Source of the DNA: Echinococcus granulosus
Lineage: Eukaryota > Platyhelminthes > Cestoda > Cyclophyllidea > Taeniidae
Length of the DNA: 64,000 bases
Direction: 5' to 3'
Assembly (NCBI RefSeq): GCF_000524195.1
Contig: NW_020170387.1
Location: 1,898,678 to 1,962,677, forward strand
Each line of letters opens with the position of its first letter. Positions within the stretch are counted from its first letter, which is position 1. The position numbers were made by a program, and so were the translations under genes. The notes beneath the pieces are model-generated. The model was not told the DNA's origin. It worked only from the letters and a program-made list of their open reading frames with translations, and did no database searches. Positions 14,201 through 25,500 of this stretch are shown here, in pieces.

Positions 14201-17200
14201 ACTATAATTTTGGTGTCAATACAAATAAAATAACGAAAAAGTTTATTGAGTTTATGTCCAAAATGCCACAACTTTTGGATGTAGGGTCTTAAGCATTTTA
14301 GGTATCTTACAAATTTGATTTATGTAGGCCTCCATATAAAGAACTGAACTCATAAACTGCTCAGAGACCATGATCATCAAAAAACCTTTTTTGGTCTTGA
14401 GTCATTCAACCTCTGAGGCACATGTTGTTCGCCATTTCCAAGCCTTTTGTCAATTCCCAAGATAGTGATGTAATTTTGGTAGTTTACACAACAAACAGGA
14501 AAACGGTAACACATTGTAGCAAATCCGCCACCAATTTGCCTTCCATATGTATTATTTGCTAATTTCTAACAACTTTAAACTTGTCCTTTACCAGAACATT
14601 GTAAATGTGTTGATGGTAAGAGCTTCGTATCGAAACAAATTAATACACTTTCGCCATTACCATCGGATTCGTCTGTTGCCTCACTTCTCACATAATGTTC
14701 GAAAGGCGAACTAATGTTCAGCATTCCTGCGCTTGTTGGAAGTTATAATCTGTATTTGTACCTTTGTAGCAAACCACCGACACTGACCTTAGAAGCTGTC
14801 CAGAATCCAGAATGCTTAATATCAATATGCAGTCCCTTGGTTTCCACAATCTGTTGATTGGTCCTTCTTCCGGAAGTAATTATTTTACTTCAACGTTCAC
14901 TGTAAAGGCTCTAATAAGGATATATAATAGGTCGCAAAGGCAGTTTTTTAAAGTAACTTTCACTAAACAAACTTCAGATGTCAAACTTAGGTAATGCAGT
15001 GCTCCTAACTACTAGGGTGAATGTTTTACTCCACGACAATTTTCCTCCTTGGGTAGATCAAAACTACCCAATATATTTATTATCTCTCCTTTTAAAAGGC
15101 AATTTCAACTGGAGATTAACAAGAAATTAAGTTTGAATGTGTGAGCACACATTCTGAGCGTTATTTTTTTCTAAAATTGCTTGTGATTGACTCCCAGTTT
15201 CATTAAAAATTGAATATTCACCAATAGACGGTAGCAAAAAACACTGCGCAGAATTATTTGAAAAGCAAACCAACAGTAACTATTTACTAACTTAACTTTA
15301 CCAATTTTGTCTCCTCAGAAAGTTTCCCTCTTAAGCCCAGGAGAAAATTATATTCTAACAACATTTTTTGAGATTTTATTGACGCCACCTTGAGGGATTT
15401 CATTTAGATGCTCGCAATTCTGCCCCAAATAATTTCTTTTCTCCTCCCCCTCCCCTTGTCTTTGCTCTTTTTGATCAAAGAAGAGGACTGTCGTTGATTA
15501 GAAGCACGAGCAGAGGAGTCCTAATTAAGCATGCCTACCATTAAATGAATACATTGCTCCGTCATAAATAAACTCGGAAGAGGAGGTGGAGGCATGTAGC
15601 ATGGGAAATAGGGAAAGAGGGGTGGTGAGAGAAGGCATTTTTATAGTGACGGTAAGCACCAAGTTGGTATGCTCAACCGCATTTGGGTGGGGGACTAACT
15701 GACAAGAGGAATTGCATTTTCCACGATGGTGGCAGGTTATTTTAAGAGCCCACGCTTACACTCACTAACACACGCGCACACGCCTTGCTCAAAAGTGACA
15801 ATGAGATAGGCCATAAAATAAAAGGGCTCTTTAATAACAAACCACATTAGGGGGGATTTAAAATGAGAAGAAGAAGGCTCAATTGGTGGGGATAAAGGGT
15901 GTGTTTTGGGTGTGTTTGGATTTTATGCAAATAAGGCCGTTTAAAATTCGTCTGTCTTTTGGCGAGATTAGGTGGATTTGGGAGATTGCTATCTCATTAA
16001 TGATCTCGAGTCCTTGGTGAAAAACTTTAGTTCAGATTAACTAGCCTGTGTCGTGTTAAAATCAGCGTGACTGGGCTGAATTTTGCCACAACAATTACCG
16101 TTAATGGACATTGAAATGGGAAAATTAAGATTTATATTCGCAGTATAAAGCAGCTGGTGAGTGATTCTCTTCTAGCAGCAGTGACCTTAAAAATGCATAC
16201 AGTAGCTTTTAATAAATTACTGGCCCTCTTACGACCAACTAACGGTGTTAATTTAGGCTTGATTTTAAGGTCTTGTAACCAAGATACTCATTTCCACATT
16301 TAGAATATTAATGGTATTTAGGGATTTCGATTTTGCATGTATTTACTTAAATTTTTGCATGGAGTATGGTTTTTTGTGCTCAGACTGATCGCGCATCCAC
16401 TGGGATAAGGTTAGCTCTTGGTAGTCTTCCATAAATTGTCATAGGGTGCTATGATAGTTACAGTAGACTCAGAGTGGTGGTTGTAGTGTGATAATTATTA
16501 ACACAAAACGCAATTTATGCTTCCATTTTCGCCACAAGATGCGGTGGATCTAAGTAGGATAAGGAGAAGGCATTAGGAATGCATGACGTCGAAAGAATTG
16601 TTTTAATACGAACAATTTGTTACAGGAATTAGTTCCACCTAAAAAAGTAAGCTAGATCTGGCGGTGGTTAGCGCATTGTGGAATGTGGCAGCGCATCACT
16701 TTTCAGTGATGTGCTGCTTCGCTTGACCGCATAAAAAATGCAACCAGCTGTCATATCGACAACTATTGATGGTTGTGAGTGATACACTTTATGCAAACTA
16801 GGTCTACGTGAATAATCCCTTAAAATTTGCCGTGTGTGTCGGTGCAACCAATTTTGTGCTTATTCTCTTCCAAGCATTAAACATTTTTTCTGCAAGAGAT
16901 CTGATATACCTCTAAAACTTCAATTTTATTATTTCAGTTATAGGGAATAGTTTAGAGTATCTGTGCATAATTTTCACTAATCTTGTAAATCATCGTCACA
17001 AAGCAGCAGAGTGTTGATCCTAGTATTTTGCAGTAGTAATTGTGTCATAAAAGCATGACAACGTTTTCCAGTCCTATTTAATTATTGTTGATAATAAATA
17101 AATTTAGTGTCATGATAAGAGATAGGATTCACGATAAAATTAATAAAAAAAGGTTACCTTTTTCAAGTATTACGGATAACTAATGGCAAACTTTAAAAAT

Positions 17201-19407
17201 GAATAAAATATAAAAGCATAAGGACGTACCCTAAGGTCCTCTAGGTGAAAGGAAAATTCCGAACTTGGTCCCTGGTCCTCGTCGTGAGCAGAAACCTTCA
17301 AAACAACTTCGCCGAGAGAAGTTGATTCAAGCACGCTTACGTTGTACACTTTTTGATCGAATTCAGGGGCGTGATCATTTCTGTCCAAGATTCGAACTAC
17401 AACTTTTGCGCTAGCACTGCGCTGGGGTGTTCCATGGTCGAACGCCACGACTCCGAATTCTATAATTTCCTGTTTTTCTCTATCAAAGGATTCTTTTGTA
17501 TAGAGGTTTCCTGATGATGGGTCTAGGCTAAAAAATGCTTTTCCCGTTGGGTCTATTTCGTAAATTAACGGTGTTCTCAAACTTGAGATCCACGAAACCA
17601 TTTCATCAGCATCTGTTGCGTTAAGACGGTACAAAAGTTCTCCTGGAGGACTGTTTTCGTACACCGAAAGCTCGATGACGTCATTCGGAAAAATCGGGTC
17701 GTTGTCGTTATCATCCGTAATGCTTACGAGAATCAGTTGAAATCCAGTTTTAGCGAATGCTACAGGGTGAGCATGATCAACACAAATTATAGTTACTGGC
17801 TGCATCGGTGCAAGCTCACGATCGAGTGCCATCTTTGTGATTAGTTGAAGCTCTTTTTCCTTTGCATTTTTATCACCTATTGGTTCTAGACCGAAGTTGG
17901 GATTATCCACTCGGCATGTAAACATTCCATTTACCCCAGAGTCAGCATCTGTTACAGTAACAAAAGCCACAAGTGTACCCGCTGGGAGGTTTTCACGAAC
18001 TGTAGGTCTTGGCGGATTGCTTCGGCTTGCTAAATCGATTGTTTTAATAATGGGTGCTTCATCGTTTATGTCCTCAATCTGAACACTTACTGTTGTGGTA
18101 CTGGAAAATGTAATATCTTGTCCATTATCCGAGGAGATCACTAAAAACTTCATCAACCCATGTGCCTCCTGTGGCAAACTGTCGGCGTCGAGTGGATTAA
18201 CGATTGATACAACTCCCGTAGTAGAGTCGATTGTAAAGGGGAACCTAGATAACTGCGAAGACACTAGTGATCGGATTTCATAACGTATCTTTGCATTGTC
18301 TCCAGCATCCTTGTCATGGGCGAAAATCTGAGTAACCCTAGTGCCCACCGGTGTGTCCTCCTTTAATCTTATCTCCACCGAGGCCTCGACCTCAGGCGCA
18401 TGATCATTGACGTCGCCCACGATGACGGTGATTGAGAGACTGGCTGAATGAGGCAAAAGGTTTGTTTGCTTGGTATATAATGGCTTTGGACTACCAGAAT
18501 TCATCCCGTCGCTCACTACCAGATTTAAGTTGTATTCTTCAATGGCTTCCCTATCTAATTTTTGACGAAGTTGTAGTTTTGGCTTTAAATTAGCAATTTC
18601 CACTCCACTCGCTACTCCATATATTGCATTGGGTCCTCCATCACAACTTCCTAGTCTGATTGCAAATGTGCCATGGATGCTTCCGTCCAGCGCTTGGTCT
18701 ACTTTTCCTGAAACTTCCAATTGGTAATCTTGGATGCTAAATCGCACTGAATCCTCGTCAAATGCCATTGGAAGGTCAAAACACGTGCCTATTTCAGTAT
18801 TTTCTGGAATCGTTATTAATATTGCATTTGGTTCAGGGCGGTAATGACCTCCATAAGTGGGATAGCTGTCTTTTAGCAAAAATCTTGGTGCACAGTCGTT
18901 AAGGTCATGAATATTGACATCAACAGTACAAAAGGCCATTCTGCTCTCATGCTTAGTGCTTCCATTTGCACTAAGATGATAGACAACACGAAAAGACATT
19001 TTGCATGCTTTGGCAGTTCGCCGAAAATAGGTTCCGTCGGGCATTTGAACTGGACTGGATTGCCTATCGTCCTCTGATTCGCAGCAGAGACGTTCATTAT
19101 GACACAACATGTCCCTATCAAGGTGTTTTTTGAGAGAAATCTTGCCATTTGTAGGAGAAATTGCAAAGTATCCGTTGATTGCAGAGTTGGCAACCACTAT
19201 TTTAAAATATGAAGCAGTGTCTGCAGCACCGGATGTTGAACTCTTGTCAACGGGAAGGCCAAGTTCCTGAGCGATGTCGGTCACGTGAGAGCCAACGGGT
19301 TGTTCTTCGAGGATGTCAACTGTAAGGAAATCTCGAGGAGTTTTCGAAGTTTTAGCAAGCAAGGGAATAATTGCCAAAATAAACTGTACAAATGTGTGAC
19401 TTCGCAT
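1766..19407 (-). CDS. protocadherin, seven cadherin repeats, seven exons (gene span)
   Basis: Single-pass adhesion receptor of the cadherin superfamily, expected at the plasma membrane and to bind calcium between repeats. Coding exons in order: 19407-17230, 8338-8240, 6672-6526, 5723-5538, 3749-3150, 2982-2721, 2208-1766. All junctions use GT/AG with matching phases and give 3915 nt, about 1304 aa. Residues 1 to about 22 look like a signal peptide. Cadherin repeats lie at roughly 27-176, 195-339, 343-454, 467-573, 577-683, 686-790 and 791-892, with linkers such as DVNDHAP, DINDEAP, DRNDHAP and DVNDNPP. A membrane helix follows at about 957-982, ending in WMRRR, then a tail of about 320 residues. 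Seven repeats plus cysteines after LDRD in repeat 1 resemble delta-type protocadherins. No CM1/CM2 tail motif was recognised, so the subtype is left open. Confidence 0.9.
2209..2720 (-). other. protocadherin intron 6
   Basis: 512-nt intron, GTACGA...CTTCTAG on the minus strand. No internal feature seen. Confidence 0.7.
2721..2982 (-). CDS. protocadherin exon 6: cytoplasmic tail
   Basis: 262 nt, entering in phase 0 (CACACGCAG| acceptor) and leaving in phase 1 (TCTG|GTACGA donor). It encodes a polar, Ser/Thr/Asp-rich segment with no domain I recognise. The intron to exon 5 is only 167 nt. Its assignment rests on phase agreement with both neighbours and on an open frame for its whole length. 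Confidence 0.78.
3150..3749 (-). CDS. protocadherin exon 5: end of repeat 7, membrane helix, start of tail
   Basis: 200 codons, phase 0, TTGTTAAG| acceptor and AAT|GTAAGG donor. It opens with VRDDGTPSLSGFTYITVIL, which closes the last repeat, followed by a charged juxtamembrane stretch. A hydrophobic helix (LILIICLSAIATMLVLILF onwards) is stopped by WMRRR. The rest is cytoplasmic. The frame is open for 14 codons upstream of the acceptor, but these are intron. Confidence 0.9.
3750..5537 (-). other. protocadherin intron 4
   Basis: 1788-nt intron, GTTAGT...GTTAAG on the minus strand. A 64-codon plus-strand frame at 4365-4559 is Lys/Thr-rich and looks like chance. Confidence 0.75.
5538..5723 (-). 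CDS. protocadherin exon 4: repeat 7
   Basis: 62 codons, phase 0, TTCTTAG| acceptor and GAG|GTTAGT donor. The translation includes LLKLTATDKDTGVNA and IFQLDLQTGDL, standard cadherin-repeat sequence. The start of this repeat, split between exons 3 and 4, has TIHFSSWNSP where the calcium-binding glutamate is normally found. Confidence 0.88.
5724..6525 (-). other. protocadherin intron 3
   Basis: 802-nt intron, GTTAGT...TTCTTAG on the minus strand. No internal feature seen. Confidence 0.75.
6526..6672 (-). CDS. protocadherin exon 3: end of repeat 6, start of repeat 7
   Basis: 49 codons, phase 0. It contains DRGVP and DVNDNPPKF, the end of one cadherin repeat and its linker. I placed the acceptor at TTTATAG|ATATAC because it keeps phase with exon 2 and restores the normal spacing between the last beta strand and DRG. 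A second AG ten bases downstream would break phase. The donor is CCA|GTTAGT. Confidence 0.85.
6673..8239 (-). other. protocadherin intron 2
   Basis: 1567-nt intron, GTAAGG...TTTATAG on the minus strand. AT-rich, and nothing further is seen in it. Confidence 0.75.
8240..8338 (-). CDS. protocadherin exon 2: middle of repeat 6
   Basis: 33 codons, phase 0 on both sides, CCTTAG| acceptor and CAG|GTAAGG donor. The translation contains FELDPLSGNLTIKSKLDRE, the typical central strand and LDRE calcium motif of a cadherin repeat. It continues exon 1 directly and is too short to stand out as an open frame on its own. Confidence 0.88.
10226..10272. repeat. two-tier hairpin in protocadherin intron 1
   Basis: CGGTAGA (10241-10247) and TCTACCG (10254-10260) form a perfect 7-bp stem with a 6-nt loop. 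GCACAGTT (10226-10233) and AATTGTGC (10265-10272) form an outer 8-bp stem with one G-T pair. The total is short for a microRNA precursor. Confidence 0.5.
10712..10729. repeat. perfect 18-bp palindrome
   Basis: CAAAACTTG is followed immediately by its reverse complement CAAGTTTTG. It has no spacer, so it suits a dimeric DNA-binding protein better than an RNA hairpin. Confidence 0.55.
15420..15940. promoter_or_regulatory. candidate intronic enhancer in protocadherin intron 1
   Basis: A GC-richer block inside an AT-rich intron, with recognisable binding-site words: TTTGATCAAA (TCF/LEF-like) at 15470-15479, CTAATTAAG (homeodomain) at 15521-15529 and the octamer ATGCAAAT (POU) at 15925-15932, plus purine-rich and CCATAAAATAAAA sequence between. 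Such words also occur by chance; the case rests on clustering and base composition. Confidence 0.3.
16661..16730. repeat. three-tier inverted repeat in protocadherin intron 1
   Basis: Core stem 16688-16699 pairs with 16706-16717 over 12 bp with one G-T pair and a 6-nt loop. Outside it AGCG (16670-16673) pairs with CGCT (16720-16723) and GCGGT (16661-16665) with ACCGC (16726-16730). It would form a stable hairpin in RNA from either strand. Confidence 0.55.
17230..19407 (-). CDS. protocadherin exon 1: signal peptide, repeats 1-5 and start of repeat 6
   Basis: Encodes residues 1-726. The start is the first Met of the open frame and is followed at once by a hydrophobic stretch (FILAIIPLLA). The exon ends in LEDLR at an AGG|GTACGT donor, phase 0. 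Repeat 1 has a cysteine-rich insertion after LDRD, with Cys at 102, 108, 109, 135, 160 and 172. Repeats 2-5 carry intact calcium motifs (PEN or equivalent, LDRE, DxNDxAP). The open frame runs 19 codons past the donor into intron. Confidence 0.93.
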
Positions 19408-19500
19408 CCCAAAATCTCCTAAATCAGGCCAAACATGCTTTTGTCGAGTTAATTGCGGGTGCAGTTAATCGTTTTTATTGATATCATCTTTTTATATGGT
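19408..19500 (-). promoter_or_regulatory. protocadherin 5' leader: acceptor-like site and TATA-like box
   Basis: On the minus strand CCTGATTTAG|G is a 3' splice acceptor look-alike ending at 19420, twelve bases before the ATG at 19407. That fits either a non-coding first exon or spliced-leader trans-splicing. An ATATAAAAA box lies at about 19489-19497. Either may be chance in AT-rich DNA. Confidence 0.35.
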
Positions 19501-22500
19501 TCTTAGTTTACTCCGACAGTTTTTTAAGCTCCTATTGGCAGGATTTTGCTCGGTAAACCCAATGGAATAATAACTGGAAACGTTTCTGTCCACCTTCTTC
19601 TGATTGGGCCTTGACATTTCGTAACAGACCAGTAAAAACGCGGTAGGACGTGTGTGCAATTAAGGCTGTGGCGACAGGTATATTTTCACACGAATATGAG
19701 AGGGATTCGGTAGTGTTGGCACTTTAAAAACTACCCGATAACGAAACTTATCTTTCCATTGAATATAGTAGGATACAATCATGAGCAAAATCAAATCTTG
19801 TGCTTTGTACTTTTCGTTTTTCAGTTTCGCTTCTCGGTTGATTTTCACCAGTCAAGACAATGCGATTTTTAAATAATGCAAAATGGGTAACGTTTACACG
19901 GCATAAAGCAAGGACCTTTCCAAAAGTATTGGTATACGACCACTATGCACATGAAGTCTCTGCTGATGGGTATGTTCAAATGGCTTCAATCATTTGGTGG
20001 TAGCTCTGTTAAGATTGTAGGGGAACAGGATGTAACCAGTGTCATGGTTAAGAAAGACATCCAGTATTAGTCAGACTGTCTGATGTGAATCGCAAAGCTA
20101 TTTCCCCTTTAGTGGGAGGTGTTTGAATGTTTTTATTTGAGTTAGGGGTTTGTACAAACATGTAATTGTAGCCTCGTGGTCCAATTTAAATGCAATTTGC
20201 GTTTATATAAATACCATTCTAACCTGTGGTTACCTATTGACCTAACTTTAATTCCTTTTTAAAATGTCGTTTTTACAAATAAATTGTATTTGTAGCTAAT
20301 AAATTTAGCTGAACCCTAACTGGGCTTAATTCAACCCTTATCCCACATTGCTTACGGTCATCCGTTCAAACAGAAAGTTGAACTCTTAATTGTCATTGCA
20401 GACCATCATGATATGACGTTGCGTGCATTTTAGCGGGTCTAATTATAAAAATGACAATTGTTTGTTTTTGATCATACTCTGTAAGTAGCTGTGATTATTC
20501 CAATATTTTTCAGTTTATCAACTCTCGAAGTTCCGCCATTTAAGTTACATGTTAGTGCAATATGCAAATGTCACCACATAATATATCCGGTTTGAAAGTC
20601 GCCTTATTTCATAGTCCTCATTATAAAAAGATCAAGATTGTATTAATTAGGATAGCGCCTCTCGAGTCTTCACTAAAGCCTCAATAAGTCAATGTAGCAT
20701 GGAATGACAAAGACGAAATCTCAAACTATCACAGAGAAGTAGGCTCTTGTGGTGGGAGAAGGCAATACCAAGCTATAAGAAAGTGCTTCAGCTAATGTGG
20801 TGTAACCCAAACGATCATTTTATTTGCCGTTTATTTAAATTTAACTGGACAGAATGCCAGTCTTTGATGTGTTAGGAGCTCCACATCAGTACCCCATACG
20901 ACCGACACCGTGTTTGCCTCTTTCCAGTTTGGCATACAAACTTTAGCACAGACTTTTCCAGAATTATGATTGGTAAAATTGTTGAATTGTCTGAAGCCTT
21001 ATTCATTTTATAACACTGTGAGCTTGGATTATCTAAAATGTTTTCATTTACTAAATTAGTATAATATAAGCAGCTGTTTCAAGTAAGAAATGTGTCCAGT
21101 TAAAATTATTTTTGCCGCGTTTTGGTCCTGAATTTCACAAATTGGCCTTTTATCATGAACTATATGGGATTTTAAAACAATAGTGAGGTTGTTTCATGGA
21201 TTGGCTTTATAAAAAGTATCTTTTTGTGATCTCAAAAGTCATGAAACAAAAGGCCGCGACTAGGCACTACCAGCTTTCATGCAAGTCGTAACACACCCTT
21301 GATGACTGTTGAAAAGTTAAATTTGTCAGTTAAGTAATTTAAAAACGCGCAGTGTTTTGCGATACTTTTTAGAAAAATTTATTTTAATGTATGCAGTGCC
21401 TAAAAGTCTAAAAGGCACAATATTTTATTGGCACAGGGTGAATTCTTTAAAAGAAATTTATTGCTAGTCATGGAATCCAAATTTCATAATGTGAACCTCA
21501 TTTTTCAATATTTTATGCATTTCTCATAAAACTTAAAAAGGTGAATGCTTCTAATTGAAGTTCGATGCAGAATCTTAAGTCTCTTTATGATGGTAATTCG
21601 ACATACGCTGAGACAGAGAATCCAGGGCTGGTGTGGGCGAATATCTTGCGTGATGGAGGACATTACGAATTTAGCAAGCCTCATCGTTTCTGCCCAAAAC
21701 TAAATTGAGTATCAAAGCGCCTTAAAGCCATCGTGCTTTAAAGTTGGGTGATTGGTGATTTATTTTGCTAATTTTGTTGGTTAAAGCTTGTAAATTACAC
21801 CTATTTATTGGAATACCCCTAAAACACATTGTGGTAATTACTCTTTGACGATTTTTTCCAGCGTCAGGGGTAGTGGGAATGAAGTTTTTACGTGTACGTT
21901 ATCGCTATTTTTAATTACTCAGCATATTACGTGTACATTATAATATCCACAGGTGCGCTGACATTTAACAATTAAGTCAATGCTCATGTTGAGTGGATTG
22001 TATACCACGTTAACAACGACGTATACGAATAAAAACCATTGGAAGAGGTGTGCCCAATGTTGGCAGGTAGGTGGGGATAATAGCAATTGGAATAGTGCAG
22101 TTGGCCTGTCACTTTGATGTTTTGTCGTGGCAGAGGAGGAGAATAGCACAATCTTCACGACTTCATGGTGCTTGTCTGCTCACATCTTTCTTGGAAATTC
22201 AACACCAAAACCCCTTTTACTTATTCATTCTATTTTGATTGTTCACAGCTTATGAAAACAATCTCAATTGTAACTCATTTATGGAATAAGGGTAGCCCTC
22301 AATTAAATGCATTTTCGCTTAGCTTTGATTGGTAAAAAGGTAACCTTTCACCTAAATCATAAGGAATGGTCCATTTAACCTGCTATCATGAAACCGCATA
22401 TGCATGAGCTCTATGCATTAGCCCAATATTCATTTCTAGAGGGAAAATTTCGTGTGCGACGTTTTTGAAAATAAGTTTAAAGTAGAGCTTTATTTTTTAA

Positions 22501-25500
22501 CTAGTTAGCTGATAAAATATGCAAAAATTTTGTTTGATTAGTAACTTTGCAACCATCAGGGACACATGACTGCGCAGTTTGATTAACTTAAATTAAAGGA
22601 ATTTAATGGATTGAAAATTGGTCTTAATATTCTCGCATTAATTACATGATTTTAGTCTAAGTACTTTAAGCCTCCCTTTTAGTACGTTGTTGCTTTACTA
22701 ATCGCATTTTATGCTGTCATTTACATGTCTAATTGCCCTGGATGAATAAAATGAAATCCATTATAATTAAGTTGTTTTGAATAACCACCCACTTTTCTAC
22801 AAAAATAAAACGTACCTTAAAATCCTAACTCTGCCCTTAAATTCAGCCAAGTGTCTAGTCAGAAAATCAGTGACATCGTTTCTTTATATATGTGTTTATT
22901 TTTATTCTGCTTACCAAGATTCGAATAAACATTAATGCTCAGAGCATAACGCACCTTAGAATGAACAGCTTTTACAATCCAGCAGAACAAGCTATAGGAG
23001 AAAATTGGCGCGCAGATCTATTTCTGACACAAGGGCAGTCCTGAATTTACCAGAGTCAAAAAGAATACAAATTCTTTGTTAAATTACAAACTGCAGAGGG
23101 TTTAATTTTATTTCCAGTGAAGACTTTATGGTTTAATCAAGCCTGGAAACAGGCTGATACGTTTCAAGCGATATTTCGTACTAGTTTGCAGTAGTTCGGG
23201 TGTTTCACTTGGGTTCCATCTCACGTATCATTGCAGCTAACCAAATTAGTCTTTAATGGTTTTTGCTTATTAAAACTACCCTGTTTCTACCTCACTCATT
23301 TTCCTAGCTTCTTAGAACTATGACGCTTTTTAAAACGCCCCTAAGAACATAAACATTAGAATATATTAAAAAGGTGGCGACAAGCCTGAAAACTTTAATT
23401 AAATCAGTAGACGGAGCTATGGTTTATCTCTTGCGGATTCGAACGCAATAAAAGAAGGCATAAATTTACCCAGTGTTTGAAATAATATACGCTTATAAAT
23501 TCAACTGACTGCTCAGCAGTAATTCAAAAGCAAATCAATGAGTGTGTCAAAATTTGTTTAAGTGTTCTATGTGCGTTTTGTGTTATAATCAATCCATTGT
23601 CTGAGTTTTTTGGCAAGGAATTTTTAAGCACGCAACTTTGTTTTCAGTCGACCCATCTGAGATGAAAGGTTTTGGAACAAATATTTTAGTCTCAGGCAAT
23701 CGTGTGGTATGCGATATGGTATGCTTGAAACCAGTCTGGTTGCCGTTGCAGGGCAATTTAACTGCATGATCTTAGCCTGTGCTTTCCCTATTTTTTTAAC
23801 CTAAGAAAGTATGCAGTTATTTAAAATCATCGTACACTCGGCGCTCAAATCGCTGACTTTTTTGCATCTTAAGGAATCCTACTTTTACCATGATTTAACA
23901 ATTTGCAGTAATTGCTTCTTATTTATGAGATCAACCGTTTGAAGTTCAAACGCCGCAGTAACTGTAAACATTAACAAGTAATGACTACAATAACAAACAA
24001 ACTTAACTATAATGGATGATTACATTCACCTTCATCCAATAAACTGAGTATATGCCGCTCCCCATTCATATGCTCTTTACTATAAGTTGAAGGAGGCAAT
24101 TTTCGATTGTCAGTCCAGTAAAATGCCAATATTATAAAACGTATTGTAAGGGATTAACGTGATCTTGAATGCTACAGATTGAACGCACATGCACTAGGCC
24201 CATTTAGTGCGGCTGTAAAAATACACTTTATAAATCCCACTTTCAGTGGCGTTTAAACATATTAATGTTCCAGAATCAGGATTTTACTTGTGTTTTAGTT
24301 CCACTTCTTTAGTGTTTCATTCTATTTTTGCCCTTATGCACCACTTGTTACATCATACCTTTGTTTGCAGAAAGGCATACTCTACGAGCAGTAAGATCTT
24401 GCCATGACACTGGCAAAATTCTGTAATAGCAGAATCTTTAAAACGCTTAGCCAAAAAGTTTATTTAGAGTTCCGATTTACAGGTTATGTTAGCATTCTGA
24501 CAACCCATATTCTCTTAACTGCGGCTTTCATTGAAAAGATTGCTTACTCAAAGCAAATGTGTCCATGATTGCTGACGCAAATCACTCCTGCACGATCAAT
24601 ATAACGGCAAATGCTTTTGGCGAATACAGTTAAGTATTTTCTGATTCAATTCTTCCGAAACTCATTTGGTGCCGCATGGAAACGCGCCTTCTCTTACTAA
24701 ATATCGTTCGCGTAATCCAGTGTGCAATAGTTGACCCTTGCCTACTGTTATCGTACAGTTTAGTTGTAGCTTTTTGGTAATCTTAACAAAAGAATAAGCC
24801 AACTTTGAGTTACCCGCCGATTTTTTTTCCGATGTATTATATGGGGAATTTAATGTGGCTGCACAATTTAGCTGATAATTATGCAGACTTACCATTGTAA
24901 TGACCATTCTTATAATCACCGCCACTTTTTAAAACCACTCTGCCTCAGCGAAAAACTAATACTGAAATTACCTTTCTAATTAACTGACCGAATTTGAGTC
25001 CCACTTAAAAGTACCTATTGTTACCGCGTTATAAAGTATGTTTTTATGATAAAAGGTGAAACAGCGGAACTTTTGGCATTTTCTACGCTTTATTTTACAG
25101 ATTTATCCTCCCGAAAATTTATGGTGCTAGATAACTGGATGAAGCATTGGTGTGTGTGTGTGAGTATAAACAGAAAATATTGCAGCAGATTACTCCACAC
25201 CCACATGTGGAATCAATATGGATAAGAGCAAATACTGACTTGCAATCACACTGTCGCCGAATCGGTACTTGAAACAAACTGTATCAGGGTGAGATTCAGA
25301 CAGATCAGACACCGACGCTTAATTTTTGTGCCGCAATATAAAAAACCAAAAGCAAATTAATTTGTCTTGTCTACAGAGCCCAGAGACGCGGTGCAAGTCA
25401 ATTAGATAAATTGCTCGTAGGAATACTCGCGGGTCTGAAAGTTTGCACTTCGTGTAACGCTCCACCTACTTCATCACTGGTATTCGTTTCCTCCTTACGT

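Larger units (their letters stand above)
8339..17229 (-). other. protocadherin intron 1 (8.9 kb)
   Basis: Long first intron with a GTACGT donor and CCTTAG acceptor. No exon of any gene is convincing inside it; the 131-codon plus-strand frame at 12625-13020 has no recognisable similarity. It holds strong hairpins at 10226-10272 and 16661-16730, a perfect 18-bp palindrome at 10712-10729 and a GC-richer block with clustered transcription-factor-like sites at 15420-15940, all listed separately. Confidence 0.75.
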
